Source: an uncultured Lachnospiraceae bacterium
Lineage (GTDB): Bacteria > Bacillota > Clostridia > Lachnospirales > Lachnospiraceae
Assembly (NCBI GenBank): GCA_905236925.1
Contig: CAJOQS010000023.1
Location: 1 to 11,727 of the forward strand
Direction: 5' to 3'
Length of the DNA stretch: 11,727 nt
Position 1 is the stretch's first letter, and every line of letters begins with the position of its first letter. The translations under genes and the position numbers were made by a program. Below, piece by piece: positions 1 through 7,903 of the stretch. A model generated the notes under the pieces. That model was not told the DNA's origin, made no database searches, and saw only the letters and a list, made by a program, of their open reading frames with translations.

Positions 1-2296
1 CAAACAGAGCATCTACCGCTTCCGCATGGCCAAGCCCGAGCTTTTCATGAACCGTTTTTTGGAGTACCGGAGCGGAGAACGAAAAGGGCGTGTGATATCG
101 CTCGGAAGGAATTTCAGAAGCCGTCCCGAGGTGCTGGACAGTGCCAACGATGTTTTCTATTCTGTCATGCGCAGGGAGATCGGCGGCATAGATTATGACG
201 ATGAAGCTGCGCTCGTATGCGGGCAGAGAGAGCTTGCGGGCGGACAGATGGAGGCCCTTGAGGAAAATAAGACCGAGCTGATGGTTATCCCGCCTTCGGA
301 TGATGCCGAGGGCAGCAAAAAGGCGATGGAAACGGAGGCCGCGATCGCGGCATCGCGGGTCAGAAGGCTTGTTGAGAGCGGATATATCATAGCGCCCGGC
401 ACCGACAGGGAGCATCCGGTCGGATACGGTGACATCGTCGTTCTCTTAAGAACCGGAAAAAACTGGGGCGAATGCTATCAGGACGCATTCGAGGCCGAGG
501 GGATACCCGCGTATTATGCCGCGGGAGGAGGATTCCTCGGCTCCTATGAGATCACCGCGATGATCAATTACCTCAGGATACTGGACAATCCGGTTCAGGA
601 TATCCCGCTCGCATCGGTGCTGAAATCGGCGCTTGTCGGGATGAGCGCGGACGATCTGGTAGGGATAAGGATATTCGGCGGCTTGGAAGTCCCTCTCTGG
701 AGCTGCCTTAAGAAGTATTCAGAGGAAGGTCCCGAAGGTGAGCTTAAGGAAAAGCTCCGTGGTTTCCTTGAGAGATACACCGGAATAAGGAGCATGAACC
801 TGAGCCGCGATATAGCGAAGGTGATCGCTGCGATATATGACAGAACGGGCTTTGAACTGTACTGCACCGCGCTCCCCGGAGGGGAGAGAAGGGCGGCGAA
901 CCTCGAACTCCTTATGAATTATGCCGAGCAGTACGAGGCAGGCAGTTTTTCGGGACTTTTCAGCTTTGTAAGATACATAGAGCAGGTAATGGATTCCGAT
1001 CAGGACCTCGAGGCAGCGGCTGCGGCAGAAGCGGGTGGTTCGGTGCGCATCATGACGATCCACGGTTCAAAGGGACTCGAATTCCCGGTTGTCATCATGG
1101 GCGGACTCGGAAGGAAGCTCATGGACCTTGACAGCAACAGGCCCGTCATCATCAGCTCGGATTACGGGATAGGGGCAAAATGCACGGATCTCGCAAAAAG
1201 GGTCAGGACCGATACATTTAAAAGAAAGCTTATCAGAAAGCGCCAGGACCTCGATTACCGCGGCGAGGAGCTGCGGCTCCTGTATGTTGCGATGACACGC
1301 GCGATGCAGAAGCTGATAATGATAGGTGCGCCCGGCAGGCAGCAGTATAAGCCCGATAAATGGGAAAAACAGGCAGGCTCGGGACATGATGTCTTCCCGC
1401 CTTCCTATATAGAAGGTGCAGGCTGCATCCTCGACCTTGTATGCCCCGTTGCGATGAAGAAAACAGAGCATTTTGCGATGCTCTCCCCTGAGCAGCCCGC
1501 GGAGGAAGGAGCAGAAGCAGCGGCTGCAGAAGGATACGACGCTGCGGCTGTGAATGAAGAAAAGGAAAGCAGAAAGCAGAGCTTCCTGAATGTGGCTGAT
1601 CCCGGACAGTCGGAATTAAAGGAGCTTCTTGACTATACATATATATACGGCGGTCACGAGATGCTTCCCGTAAAGCTTTCTGTCTCCGATATCAAGCATG
1701 CGGAGATGGAGGAAGCCGGCAAGGTCGCTGCCGCGCCGTGGGTCGGAGGACCGGTTTCGGGCGGTGCGGAGCGCGGAACGCTGTATCACCTTGTAATGCA
1801 GTTCATACCCTTCGATCTCGGCGCAGGAACAGGCAGGGAACAGGCGGTGTCCGATTTCCTTGATTCGATGGAAAAAGATGCTATAATTGACAGTAAACAG
1901 CGGAAAATGCTGAAACCGGCCGATTTTGCGCGATTCCTCGAAACAGATCTCGCGGCGAGGATGGCAAAGGCGGACATGGGCGGACATCTGCGCAGGGAGC
2001 AGCCGTTTGTGCTCGGTAGAAGGGCATGTGACATTGATCCCGTAAAGTACGCGGGCGTTGAGGACATTATCCCGGTACAGGGCATAATCGACTGCATGTT
2101 CAGCGAGAACGGAAGATACGTGATCCTTGACTATAAAACGGATCATGTGGACAGGTCGAACGGAGCGGAGGTTCTTATCGCGCGCTACAGGGCGCAGCTG
2201 CAGAACTATGCGGAGGCGGTCTCACGCATTACCGGGATCCCTGCCGACGAGAAGCTGATATATTCGTTTGCCCTCGGCAGTGTGATAAGTCTGTAA
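1..2296 (+). CDS. addA: ATP-dependent helicase/nuclease subunit A (AddA), 3' part
   Basis: This is the C-terminal part of the AddA subunit of the AddAB helicase-nuclease, which resects double-strand DNA breaks for recombination. The frame is open from the first base, and the residues before the ATG at 26 read KQSIYRFR, a conserved AddA helicase motif, so the real start lies upstream of the window. Going downstream I see NFRSRPEVLD (motif IV region, near 110-140), IHGSKGLEFP (motif V, about 1058-1087), LRLLYVAMTRA (motif VI, about 1271-1303), an Ala/Glu-rich linker near 1490-1570, and a RecB-family nuclease domain with the active-site Asp of GIID (2090-2092) and LDYKTD (Asp codon at 2129). The nuclease motifs look intact. 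The addB gene is expected upstream, outside the window. The next gene starts 14 bases after the stop, so co-transcription is likely. Confidence 0.95.
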   Translation, partial: KQSIYRFRMAKPELFMNRFLEYRSGERKGRVISLGRNFRSRPEVLDSANDVFYSVMRREIGGIDYDDEAALVCGQRELAGGQMEALEENKTELMVIPPSDDAEGSKKAMETEAAIAASRVRRLVESGYIIAPGTDREHPVGYGDIVVLLRTGKNWGECYQDAFEAEGIPAYYAAGGGFLGSYEITAMINYLRILDNPVQDIPLASVLKSALVGMSADDLVGIRIFGGLEVPLWSCLKKYSEEGPEGELKEKLRGFLERYTGIRSMNLSRDIAKVIAAIYDRTGFELYCTALPGGERRAANLELLMNYAEQYEAGSFSGLFSFVRYIEQVMDSDQDLEAAAAAEAGGSVRIMTIHGSKGLEFPVVIMGGLGRKLMDLDSNRPVIISSDYGIGAKCTDLAKRVRTDTFKRKLIRKRQDLDYRGEELRLLYVAMTRAMQKLIMIGAPGRQQYKPDKWEKQAGSGHDVFPPSYIEGAGCILDLVCPVAMKKTEHFAMLSPEQPAEEGAEAAAAEGYDAAAVNEEKESRKQSFLNVADPGQSELKELLDYTYIYGGHEMLPVKLSVSDIKHAEMEEAGKVAAAPWVGGPVSGGAERGTLYHLVMQFIPFDLGAGTGREQAVSDFLDSMEKDAIIDSKQRKMLKPADFARFLETDLAARMAKADMGGHLRREQPFVLGRRACDIDPVKYAGVEDIIPVQGIIDCMFSENGRYVILDYKTDHVDRSNGAEVLIARYRAQLQNYAEAVSRITGIPADEKLIYSFALGSVISL

Positions 2297-2310
2297 AACA
2301 GGAGTAAAGA

Positions 2311-3147
2311 ATGGATCAATATACAGGATTTGCCAGAGTCTATGACATGTTCATGGATAACGTGCCGTATGACGAATGGACGGCCTATCTGGACAAGCTC
2401 TTGAAGAAATACGGAGTAAAACCGGGACCGAATACCGAGGTGCCGCTCATATGCGAGCTGGGGTGCGGAACCGGAAGCATCACGCGAAGGCTCCGCGACA
2501 GGGGCTACGACATGATCGGCATCGATTCCTCGGATGAAATGCTTGACGAGGCGCGCAAAAAGGAGAAGCACGGCGACGAGAGCATCCTTTATCTGTGCCA
2601 GGATATGCGGGAATTTGAGTTGTACGGCACGGTAGCGGCGGTCGTGAGCCTTTGCGATTCACTCAACTATATCACGGAAGCCGATGACCTTCTGAAGGTA
2701 TTCGAGCTGGCCGAGAATTATCTCGATCCGGGAGGGCTTCTGATATTTGATATGAATACGCCCTATTATTACAGCAGGGTGCTCGGCGAGAGCACGATCT
2801 GCGAAAACCGCGACGAGGGCAGCTTCATATGGGAGAATTCCTATGATCCCGAAAGTCATATCAATGAGTTCGATATGACCATATACTACAGCGACCGGGA
2901 TACGGACAGGTATATCAGGTGCGAGGAAACCCATTATCAGCGCGCGTATTCACAGGCCGAGGTCAGAAAGCTGCTGAAAAAAGCGGGTCTGGAGGTCCTT
3001 GATGTTTTTGAGGCGGGGACAATGAAGGTGCCCGGAAAGAATTCACAGAGGATTTATTTTATAGCAAGGAACGCCAAGCAGGGTCCGGCGGAGGAAGGCA
3101 CCGGGAAAGTGCAAAAAAAGAAACAGAGAAATGCAGGACGGAGATAA
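2311..3147 (+). CDS. Class I SAM-dependent methyltransferase
   Basis: This 278-residue protein has a Rossmann-type methyltransferase fold resembling the YqeM-like family of Bacillota. Motif I is ELGCGTG (residues 49-55), followed by the acidic ribose-binding segment GIDSSDEML (70-78), a motif II-like CQDMREFEL (96-104), VVSLCDSLNYI (111-121) and LDPGGLLIFDMNT (138-150). The C-terminal half carries an Ile/Tyr/Glu-rich region typical of the family. The last 25 or so residues are a basic, Lys/Gln/Arg-rich tail beyond the fold. The substrate cannot be read from the sequence. A good ribosome binding site (aggag, 2300-2304) sits six bases before the ATG. The stop is one base before the preferred hslO start, so the two are probably translationally coupled. 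Confidence 0.88.
   Translation: MDQYTGFARVYDMFMDNVPYDEWTAYLDKLLKKYGVKPGPNTEVPLICELGCGTGSITRRLRDRGYDMIGIDSSDEMLDEARKKEKHGDESILYLCQDMREFELYGTVAAVVSLCDSLNYITEADDLLKVFELAENYLDPGGLLIFDMNTPYYYSRVLGESTICENRDEGSFIWENSYDPESHINEFDMTIYYSDRDTDRYIRCEETHYQRAYSQAEVRKLLKKAGLEVLDVFEAGTMKVPGKNSQRIYFIARNAKQGPAEEGTGKVQKKKQRNAGRR
3139..3143 (+). promoter_or_regulatory. Ribosome binding site deciding the hslO start
   Basis: The sequence cggag lies five bases before the ATG at 3149, inside the end of the methyltransferase gene. It supports the ATG at 3149 over the in-frame ATG at 3131, which has no comparable site. Confidence 0.6.
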
Positions 3148-3148
3148 A

Positions 3149-4063
3149 ATGGAATACAGGGATTATATCGTAAGAGCCACAGCCGAGAACGACAACATCA
3201 GGATATTTGCGATGACTTCAAGAGAACTGGTGGAGGAGGCAAGAGTAAGGCATGCCACGAGCAATGTCGTAACGGCCGGACTCGGAAGGCTGCTTACCGC
3301 GGGAGCACTGATGGGCAGCATGCTCAAAAACGAAACCGACGTGCTCACGCTTCAGATCGAAGGCTCGGGTCCCGTTGGGGGACTTACGGTCACGGCAGGT
3401 CTTGAGAAGGAAGAAAACGGCGACGATGCAGTATGTGTAAAGGGCTACGCGAAGAACCCGAACGTTGAACTGCCGCTCAATTCCGCAGGCAAGCTCGATG
3501 CCGGCGGAGCTGTCGGAGCCGGAATACTTACGGTCATCAAGGACATGGGCCTTAAAGAGCCGTTCTCGGGACAGACGGAGCTCGTATCGGGGGAGATCGC
3601 GGAAGATCTTACTTATTATTTTGTAAGCTCTGAGCAGGTGCCCTCATCCGTTGCGCTGGGTGTTCTGGTGGAGCCGCAGGGAACCGTGATGTACGCGGGA
3701 GGCTTTATCATTCAGCTTCTTCCCTTCGCTTCCGAGGAGAGCATCACGAGGCTTGAAGAAAGACTGAAGACGATGCCGTCCGTAACAACTCTTCTTTCAT
3801 CCGGAAAGAATCCGGAGGAGATCATAGAAGAACTGTTCGCGGACATGGACCTCAAGATCACGGACCGCATACCTGCTTTCTTCCGCTGCAACTGCAGCCG
3901 GGAGCGCGTGAGAAAGGCCGTGATGAGCATTGACGAAAAGGATATACGCGACATGATCGGCGACGGAAAGCCCATAGAAGTCAACTGTCACTTCTGCGGA
4001 CAGTCATATTCTTTTGATGTAAATGACCTCAAGAAAATACTTGCCGAAAAAACAAAAAAATAG
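3149..4063 (+). CDS. hslO: Hsp33 redox-regulated chaperone
   Basis: Hsp33 is a cytoplasmic holdase that is inactive when reduced with zinc bound, and is switched on by oxidative unfolding. The protein is 304 residues from the ATG at 3149, the family's usual size, and begins MEYRDYIVRAT, the typical Hsp33 start. The C-terminal redox switch is visible as CNC (Cys247 and Cys249) and CHFC (Cys280 and Cys283), the CxC...CxxC zinc ligands. An in-frame ATG at 3131 would add six residues but lacks a good ribosome binding site. The gene follows the methyltransferase with a one-base gap and is probably the last gene of the addA transcript. No GC-rich terminator follows; only A- and T-rich runs are present around 4045-4080. 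Confidence 0.95.
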   Translation: MEYRDYIVRATAENDNIRIFAMTSRELVEEARVRHATSNVVTAGLGRLLTAGALMGSMLKNETDVLTLQIEGSGPVGGLTVTAGLEKEENGDDAVCVKGYAKNPNVELPLNSAGKLDAGGAVGAGILTVIKDMGLKEPFSGQTELVSGEIAEDLTYYFVSSEQVPSSVALGVLVEPQGTVMYAGGFIIQLLPFASEESITRLEERLKTMPSVTTLLSSGKNPEEIIEELFADMDLKITDRIPAFFRCNCSRERVRKAVMSIDEKDIRDMIGDGKPIEVNCHFCGQSYSFDVNDLKKILAEKTKK

Positions 4064-4099
4064 AAGTTTCTTTTCTTTTTATGAATTTGATTATAAAAC

Positions 4100-4128
4100 T
4101 TGACAGATAACAAATTCTGGTTTATAGT
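4100..4128 (+). promoter_or_regulatory. Sigma-A promoter of cheY
   Basis: A perfect -35 box TTGACA (4100-4105) is separated by 17 bases from TATAGT (4123-4128), a 5/6 match to the -10 consensus. The preceding 30 bases are very A/T-rich, like an UP element. Transcription would start near 4135, giving a leader of about 30 bases. It is not a sigma-D (flagellar) promoter by sequence. Confidence 0.85.
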
Positions 4129-4164
4129 TAGAAGCAGATTACGAAGGAATAGGAGATTATACGT

Positions 4165-4527
4165 ATGGCAAAACGAGTACTCGTATGTGACGATGCGGCA
4201 TTCATGCGCATGATGATCAAAGATATCCTTACCAAGAACGGTTATGAAGTTGCTGGTGAGGCAGAAAACGGTGCTATTGCGGTTGCAAAGTACGCGGAGA
4301 CGAAGCCCGATCTTGTCATGCTTGATATTACCATGCCCGAGATGGACGGTATCCAGGCATTGAAGAAGATTAAGGAAAGCGATCCCGGAGCAGTTGCCAT
4401 CATGTGCTCTGCAATGGGTCAGCAGGCGATGGTTATCGAATCCATCCAGTCCGGAGCTAAGGACTTTATTGTTAAGCCTTTCCAGGCAGACCGTGTTATC
4501 GAGGCAATCAAGAAGGTCATCGGTTGA
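4165..4527 (+). CDS. cheY: Chemotaxis response regulator CheY
   Basis: This is a single-domain receiver of 120 residues. Every catalytic position is intact: acidic pair Asp9-Asp10, phospho-acceptor Asp54 (VMLDIT), Ser82, and Lys104-Pro105 (FIVKPF). The segments DDAAFMRMMIKDIL, DITMPEMDGI and CSAMGQQAMV are closely similar to Bacillus/Thermotoga CheY, which on phosphorylation binds the flagellar switch. The ribosome binding site is aggag (4151-4155), nine bases before the ATG. The gene is monocistronic, with its own strong promoter and terminator, and uses more GTT/GCT-type codons than its neighbours, which fits high expression. No flagellar or other che genes are visible here; the neighbour is a multidomain HPt protein. 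The fold and residues are certain. Whether it acts in motility or in a local phosphorelay cannot be told from the sequence. Confidence 0.93.
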   Translation: MAKRVLVCDDAAFMRMMIKDILTKNGYEVAGEAENGAIAVAKYAETKPDLVMLDITMPEMDGIQALKKIKESDPGAVAIMCSAMGQQAMVIESIQSGAKDFIVKPFQADRVIEAIKKVIG

Positions 4528-4572
4528 TCGGTTTTATTTGTCGGTTATAGCCGCAGGTTGCGGTAGGGTTAT

Positions 4573-4606
4573 GGCCTGCTCATAATTGTGAGTAGGCCTT
4601 TTCTTT
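4573..4606 (+). terminator. Intrinsic terminator after cheY
   Basis: A 10-bp stem (4573-4582 with 4589-4598, one G-U pair) with a six-base loop is followed by TTTTCTTT (4599-4606). It lies 45 bases after the cheY stop and ends only 18 bases before the next start codon. The next gene's ribosome binding site therefore begins nine bases after the U-tract. Confidence 0.88.
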
Positions 4607-4614
4607 AGGTAATT

Positions 4615-4619
4615 GGGAG
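4615..4619 (+). promoter_or_regulatory. Ribosome binding site deciding the start of the HPt-domain gene
   Basis: The sequence gggag lies five bases before the ATG at 4625. An alternative TTG at 4613 overlaps this site and has no good site of its own, so the ATG is preferred. Confidence 0.6.
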
Positions 4620-4624
4620 TCTCA

Positions 4625-6442
4625 ATGGCGGAGAACGACAGCTATGAAGTAAAATTCAAGGCGGATGACTACAATCCGTCAGCTATCCTCAAACAGCTTG
4701 GTAGCGATATCCGAAGCTCTGTTAGCAGCATCTTCGGCGCGACCGAGCTTATTTCGCATGAGATCATCAACGACAATATCCAGCACAGTCTGAACGACAT
4801 CAAGGCGGCTGCATCTGCGGCGCTTCACACAAGTGAAGCCATCTTCGATCTGTTAAAACTCCTGAACGACGATTATGAAATAGCTGAAGAAGAATACTGC
4901 TTCGAGGACATTATCCTTGCGGTCAGAAAGATACTGGAGCAGGGAGCCTCGAAGAAGAGCATACAGGTGGAGATCGACGTTGACCCGAATATACCTTATA
5001 AAATGTTCGGCGACGCGGAGAAGATCATCTCCATCCTCACGAATGTGGTGGACGGAGCCATAAGGGCCACCCCGGAAGGCAAGAAGATTACTCTTGCTGT
5101 ATCCGGTGAGAACGGAATGGAGGGCAGGGTCATCCTGCGATTCGATGTTCTCGATTCGGGTCCCGGCGCTCTCGACAGCAGGATCGCGGCTGCGGTCATA
5201 GAAAAGGGACGGAGGACTGATTCCGACCCGGCTGCCGATTTTGTGGCAATGGCACTGTACACGAACAGCCGCATAGCCGCGAAGATGGGCGGAAAGATAA
5301 AGGTGAAGGCGGTTCCGAACAAGGGCTGCGTATTCACGCTTATGGTAAACCAGGGCAAGGTCGGCGGAGAAACACTGGCCGACAGGTACGCCATGGAAAT
5401 GGAAGGAAACGACAGAGAGGTCCCGTTCCTTGTCAAGGACGCGAGAGTGCTTGTTGTTGCGTACAACCTCGGACGTGCGGCACAGGTCAGGAAAAAACTC
5501 TCTGCATACGCGATACAGGCGGATATTTCCGACAGCGTAAAGGAAAGCTGCAGTCTGGTCGACAGGATCGGATACGATCTGGTACTTGTCGATATCCATA
5601 AGACAAGCTCGGAGGGCGATGACGCCTACGAGAAGATACATGAGGCGGCGGACGAATCCGGAGCTGCGCAGGAAGCGCATACCAAGGTGGTATATATCCC
5701 CGAGGGCAAGAAGGATACCCAGAATCCCGAGCTCGAGAAGCTGCCTTCATACAGTGACATTGAAGCTATTCTTGAGGCGAATATCCCGAAGGAGAAGCTT
5801 GCGGTATTCGAGCTCTGCGATTATGACGACGAGGCTCTTGAACGGCTTGAAAACCTGGGACTGAACGTTCGAAGCGCGCTTGCCAATTTCTCCGGAAAAG
5901 AGGAGGAATACAAGGGCGTCCTGATCACCACCTGCCGGAGCAGCGATACCAAGGCACTGATGCTCAACCACTATCTGGAGCAGCATGATTACAAGAACTA
6001 CATCATCACGATGCATGGAATACTCGGCGTAGCCCAGGTGATAGGTGCCGACAATCTCGCTCAGCGGGCAAGGGAACTTGAGAATGCCGCCAAGCAGGGT
6101 CTGCGTCAGCTTCTCGAGGAAAAAACCGAGAGCTTCGCTGCGGAATTTGACGGGTTGTTAACCTCGATACGCAGTGCTATAATTACGCAGGAGAGGGACA
6201 TAAACAAGGGAATGATCGAGAAGGAGGACCTTACCCTGATCATCCGCGAGCTTTGCGAATACCTGAACGATTACAGGGTCAACGAAGCCGAAATGCTGTT
6301 TTATTCCCTGTCCCAGTTCTCGTTCGGCAATGACAGGGTCATGGAGCTGATCCACGAAGCGGAGGAGGAGATGATCTCCTACAACTACAACGAGGTCAGC
6401 AACATACTTGAGGAAGTATTATCGCTGTTGAACCGGATATAA
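4625..6442 (+). CDS. Degenerate hybrid histidine kinase with HPt domain
   Basis: This is a soluble 605-residue protein with no signal peptide or membrane segment. Residues 20-85 resemble the dimerisation helices of hybrid kinases, but the canonical SHEIRTP reads GSDIRSS, so the phospho-acceptor His is Ser27. Residues 90-242 resemble a HATPase_c domain: Asn140 and the G1 box DSGPG (177-181) are present, but the second N-box Asn is Gly144 and the GxGL box reads FVAMAL. Residues 273-390 resemble a receiver: the acidic pair is Ala279-Tyr280, while Asp323 (LVDIH) remains. Residues 408-520 are an HPt domain with His464 (MHGILG, where HxLKG is usual; the Lys is Leu467). Residues 529-605 are an extra acidic helical tail. 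I infer a phosphotransfer or scaffold protein, not an active kinase. CheY upstream is the obvious candidate partner. The M18 aminopeptidase follows after 26 bases, apparently in the same transcript. Confidence 0.8.
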   Translation: MAENDSYEVKFKADDYNPSAILKQLGSDIRSSVSSIFGATELISHEIINDNIQHSLNDIKAAASAALHTSEAIFDLLKLLNDDYEIAEEEYCFEDIILAVRKILEQGASKKSIQVEIDVDPNIPYKMFGDAEKIISILTNVVDGAIRATPEGKKITLAVSGENGMEGRVILRFDVLDSGPGALDSRIAAAVIEKGRRTDSDPAADFVAMALYTNSRIAAKMGGKIKVKAVPNKGCVFTLMVNQGKVGGETLADRYAMEMEGNDREVPFLVKDARVLVVAYNLGRAAQVRKKLSAYAIQADISDSVKESCSLVDRIGYDLVLVDIHKTSSEGDDAYEKIHEAADESGAAQEAHTKVVYIPEGKKDTQNPELEKLPSYSDIEAILEANIPKEKLAVFELCDYDDEALERLENLGLNVRSALANFSGKEEEYKGVLITTCRSSDTKALMLNHYLEQHDYKNYIITMHGILGVAQVIGADNLAQRARELENAAKQGLRQLLEEKTESFAAEFDGLLTSIRSAIITQERDINKGMIEKEDLTLIIRELCEYLNDYRVNEAEMLFYSLSQFSFGNDRVMELIHEAEEEMISYNYNEVSNILEEVLSLLNRI

Positions 6443-6453
6443 ATGAAGCACAC

Positions 6454-6460
6454 AGGAGGA
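6454..6460 (+). promoter_or_regulatory. Ribosome binding site of the M18 aminopeptidase
   Basis: A full aggagga (6454-6460) lies eight bases before the ATG at 6469 and only two before an in-frame GTG at 6463. The spacing favours the ATG. Confidence 0.6.
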
Positions 6461-6468
6461 TAGTGGCG

Positions 6469-7884
6469 ATGCCCGTACAGAAGAAGAAACCTGCAGCTAA
6501 GCAGGACAATAAGAAAAAAGACCAGAAGAATGCATGGCTGAAGTATTCCCAGACCGACCTCAAGGCAGTTGAAAAGCTTGCCGGCGAGTACAGGGACTTT
6601 ATCTCAACCTGCAAGACCGAAAGGGAATGCGTTCACGAGATAGTTCGTCAGGCGCGCACTCTCGGCTTTAAGGATATTGAATCAGTTAAGAAGGTAAAGG
6701 CCGGCGACAGGCTCTACGCAGTAAACAAGGACAAGGCGATCGTGCTTTTCGTAGCAGGCACGCAGTCTCTTGAAAAGGGCATGAGGATACTCGGCGCGCA
6801 TATCGACTCCCCCAGGATCGATGTGAAGCAGAACCCTCTGTATGAGGACAAGGAGCTTGCCCTTCTCGATACACATTATTACGGCGGCATCAAGAAGTAC
6901 CAGTGGGTTACCATCCCGCTTGCGATCCACGGCGTGGTATGCAAGAAGGACGGAACAGTACTCAACATCGTTATCGGTGAGGACGACAAGGATCCCGTAG
7001 TAGGCATCTCGGATCTTCTTATCCATCTTTCACAGGATCAGCTGAAGAAGGACGGCGCGAAGGTCATCGAGGGCGAGGATCTTAACGTTCTGGTAGGCAG
7101 CATCCCGTTGAAGGACGAGGACAAGGAAGCTGTCAAGGCCAACATTCTGAAGCTTATCAAGGATAAGTACAAGTTCGAGGAGGAGGATTTCCTCTCGGCA
7201 GAGCTCGAGCTCGTTCCCGCGGGACGCGCAAGGGAATTCGGACTCGACAGGAGCATGATCTACGGCTACGGACAGGATGACAGGATCTGCGCATTTACAT
7301 CCGCGAAGGCCATTTTCAACATCACAAAGACTGACAGGACCGCAGCCTGCATCCTTGTTGACAAGGAGGAGATAGGCAGCGTCGGAGCTACGGGCATGAC
7401 CTCTGTATTCTTCGAGAACGTCGTTGCCGAGCTCATGGACAAGATGGGCGACTACAGCGAGCTTAAGGTTCGCAGGGCCCTTGCTAATTCGCATATGCTC
7501 TCATCGGACGTAAGCGCAGCCTTCGATCCCAACTTCCCTTCGGTTATGGAGCTGAAGAATGCCGCATTCCTCGGACACGGAATGTCATTCAACAAGTTCA
7601 CCGGCTCACGCGGAAAGAGCGGATCCAACGACGCGAATCCAGAGTTCATCGCAAGGATACGTGCGATCCTCGACAAGAACAAGGTATCATATCAGTTCTG
7701 CGAGCTGGGCAAGGTTGATCAGGGCGGCGGAGGAACCATCGCCTACATCATGGCCAAGTACAACATGGAAGTTATCGACAGCGGCGTAGCTCTTCACAAC
7801 ATGCACGCACCGTGGGAGCTTTCCAGCAAGGCTGATATCTATGAAGCGGAGCGTGGTTACGAAGCGTTCCTCAAGGAAATCTGA
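6469..7884 (+). CDS. apeA: M18 family zinc aminopeptidase
   Basis: This cytoplasmic metallo-aminopeptidase removes N-terminal residues from peptides, and the family forms large oligomers with two metal ions per active site. It is 471 residues long, like the apeA-type bacterial members. Metal-site motifs are GAHIDSPR (His111, Asp113), DKEEIGSVG (Glu300-Glu301) and NMHAPWEL (His446). HYYGGIKKYQW and LVGSIPL are further family signatures. The first 25 residues form a Lys/Gln-rich, probably disordered extension. The third metal-ligand region reads SSDVSAAFDPNFP, keeping the Asp ligand; many M18 enzymes instead have His residues in this segment. The gene follows the HPt-domain gene closely with no visible promoter, and a strong terminator follows it. 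The functional link with that gene is unknown. The symbol is by family similarity. Confidence 0.92.
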   Translation: MPVQKKKPAAKQDNKKKDQKNAWLKYSQTDLKAVEKLAGEYRDFISTCKTERECVHEIVRQARTLGFKDIESVKKVKAGDRLYAVNKDKAIVLFVAGTQSLEKGMRILGAHIDSPRIDVKQNPLYEDKELALLDTHYYGGIKKYQWVTIPLAIHGVVCKKDGTVLNIVIGEDDKDPVVGISDLLIHLSQDQLKKDGAKVIEGEDLNVLVGSIPLKDEDKEAVKANILKLIKDKYKFEEEDFLSAELELVPAGRAREFGLDRSMIYGYGQDDRICAFTSAKAIFNITKTDRTAACILVDKEEIGSVGATGMTSVFFENVVAELMDKMGDYSELKVRRALANSHMLSSDVSAAFDPNFPSVMELKNAAFLGHGMSFNKFTGSRGKSGSNDANPEFIARIRAILDKNKVSYQFCELGKVDQGGGGTIAYIMAKYNMEVIDSGVALHNMHAPWELSSKADIYEAERGYEAFLKEI

Positions 7885-7903
7885 GTTTGATCGGTCATCT
7901 TTT

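Noticed and set aside
1490..1570. Ala/Glu-rich stretch in AddA as an inserted element
   Set aside because: It is in frame and falls at the expected flexible connection between the helicase and nuclease parts, so it is better explained as a low-complexity linker.
3131..3148. Upstream in-frame ATG for hslO
   Set aside because: It would add MQDGDK before the conserved Hsp33 start, and its ribosome binding site is poor compared with cggag before the ATG at 3149.
4045..4080. A-rich then T-rich stretch after hslO as a terminator
   Set aside because: Only A-T pairing is possible and it is interrupted; there is no stable GC stem. It more likely contributes to the A/T-rich region upstream of the cheY promoter.
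4550..4564. Small 6-bp hairpin (gccgca/tgcggt) between cheY and the terminator
   Set aside because: It is short, closes with a G-U pair and has no U-tract. It may only be part of the cheY 3' end.
4853..5680. A 275-codon open frame on the - strand, plus other long - strand frames elsewhere
   Set aside because: It lies wholly inside the well-supported HPt-protein gene, its translation matches no recognisable family, and similar antisense frames occur opposite nearly every gene here. These are products of codon composition.
7887..7895. TTGATCGGT occurs after both the cheY stop (4524-4532) and the aminopeptidase stop (7887-7895)
   Set aside because: A nine-base match between two short intergenic regions is weak, one copy overlaps a stop codon, and the flanks differ.
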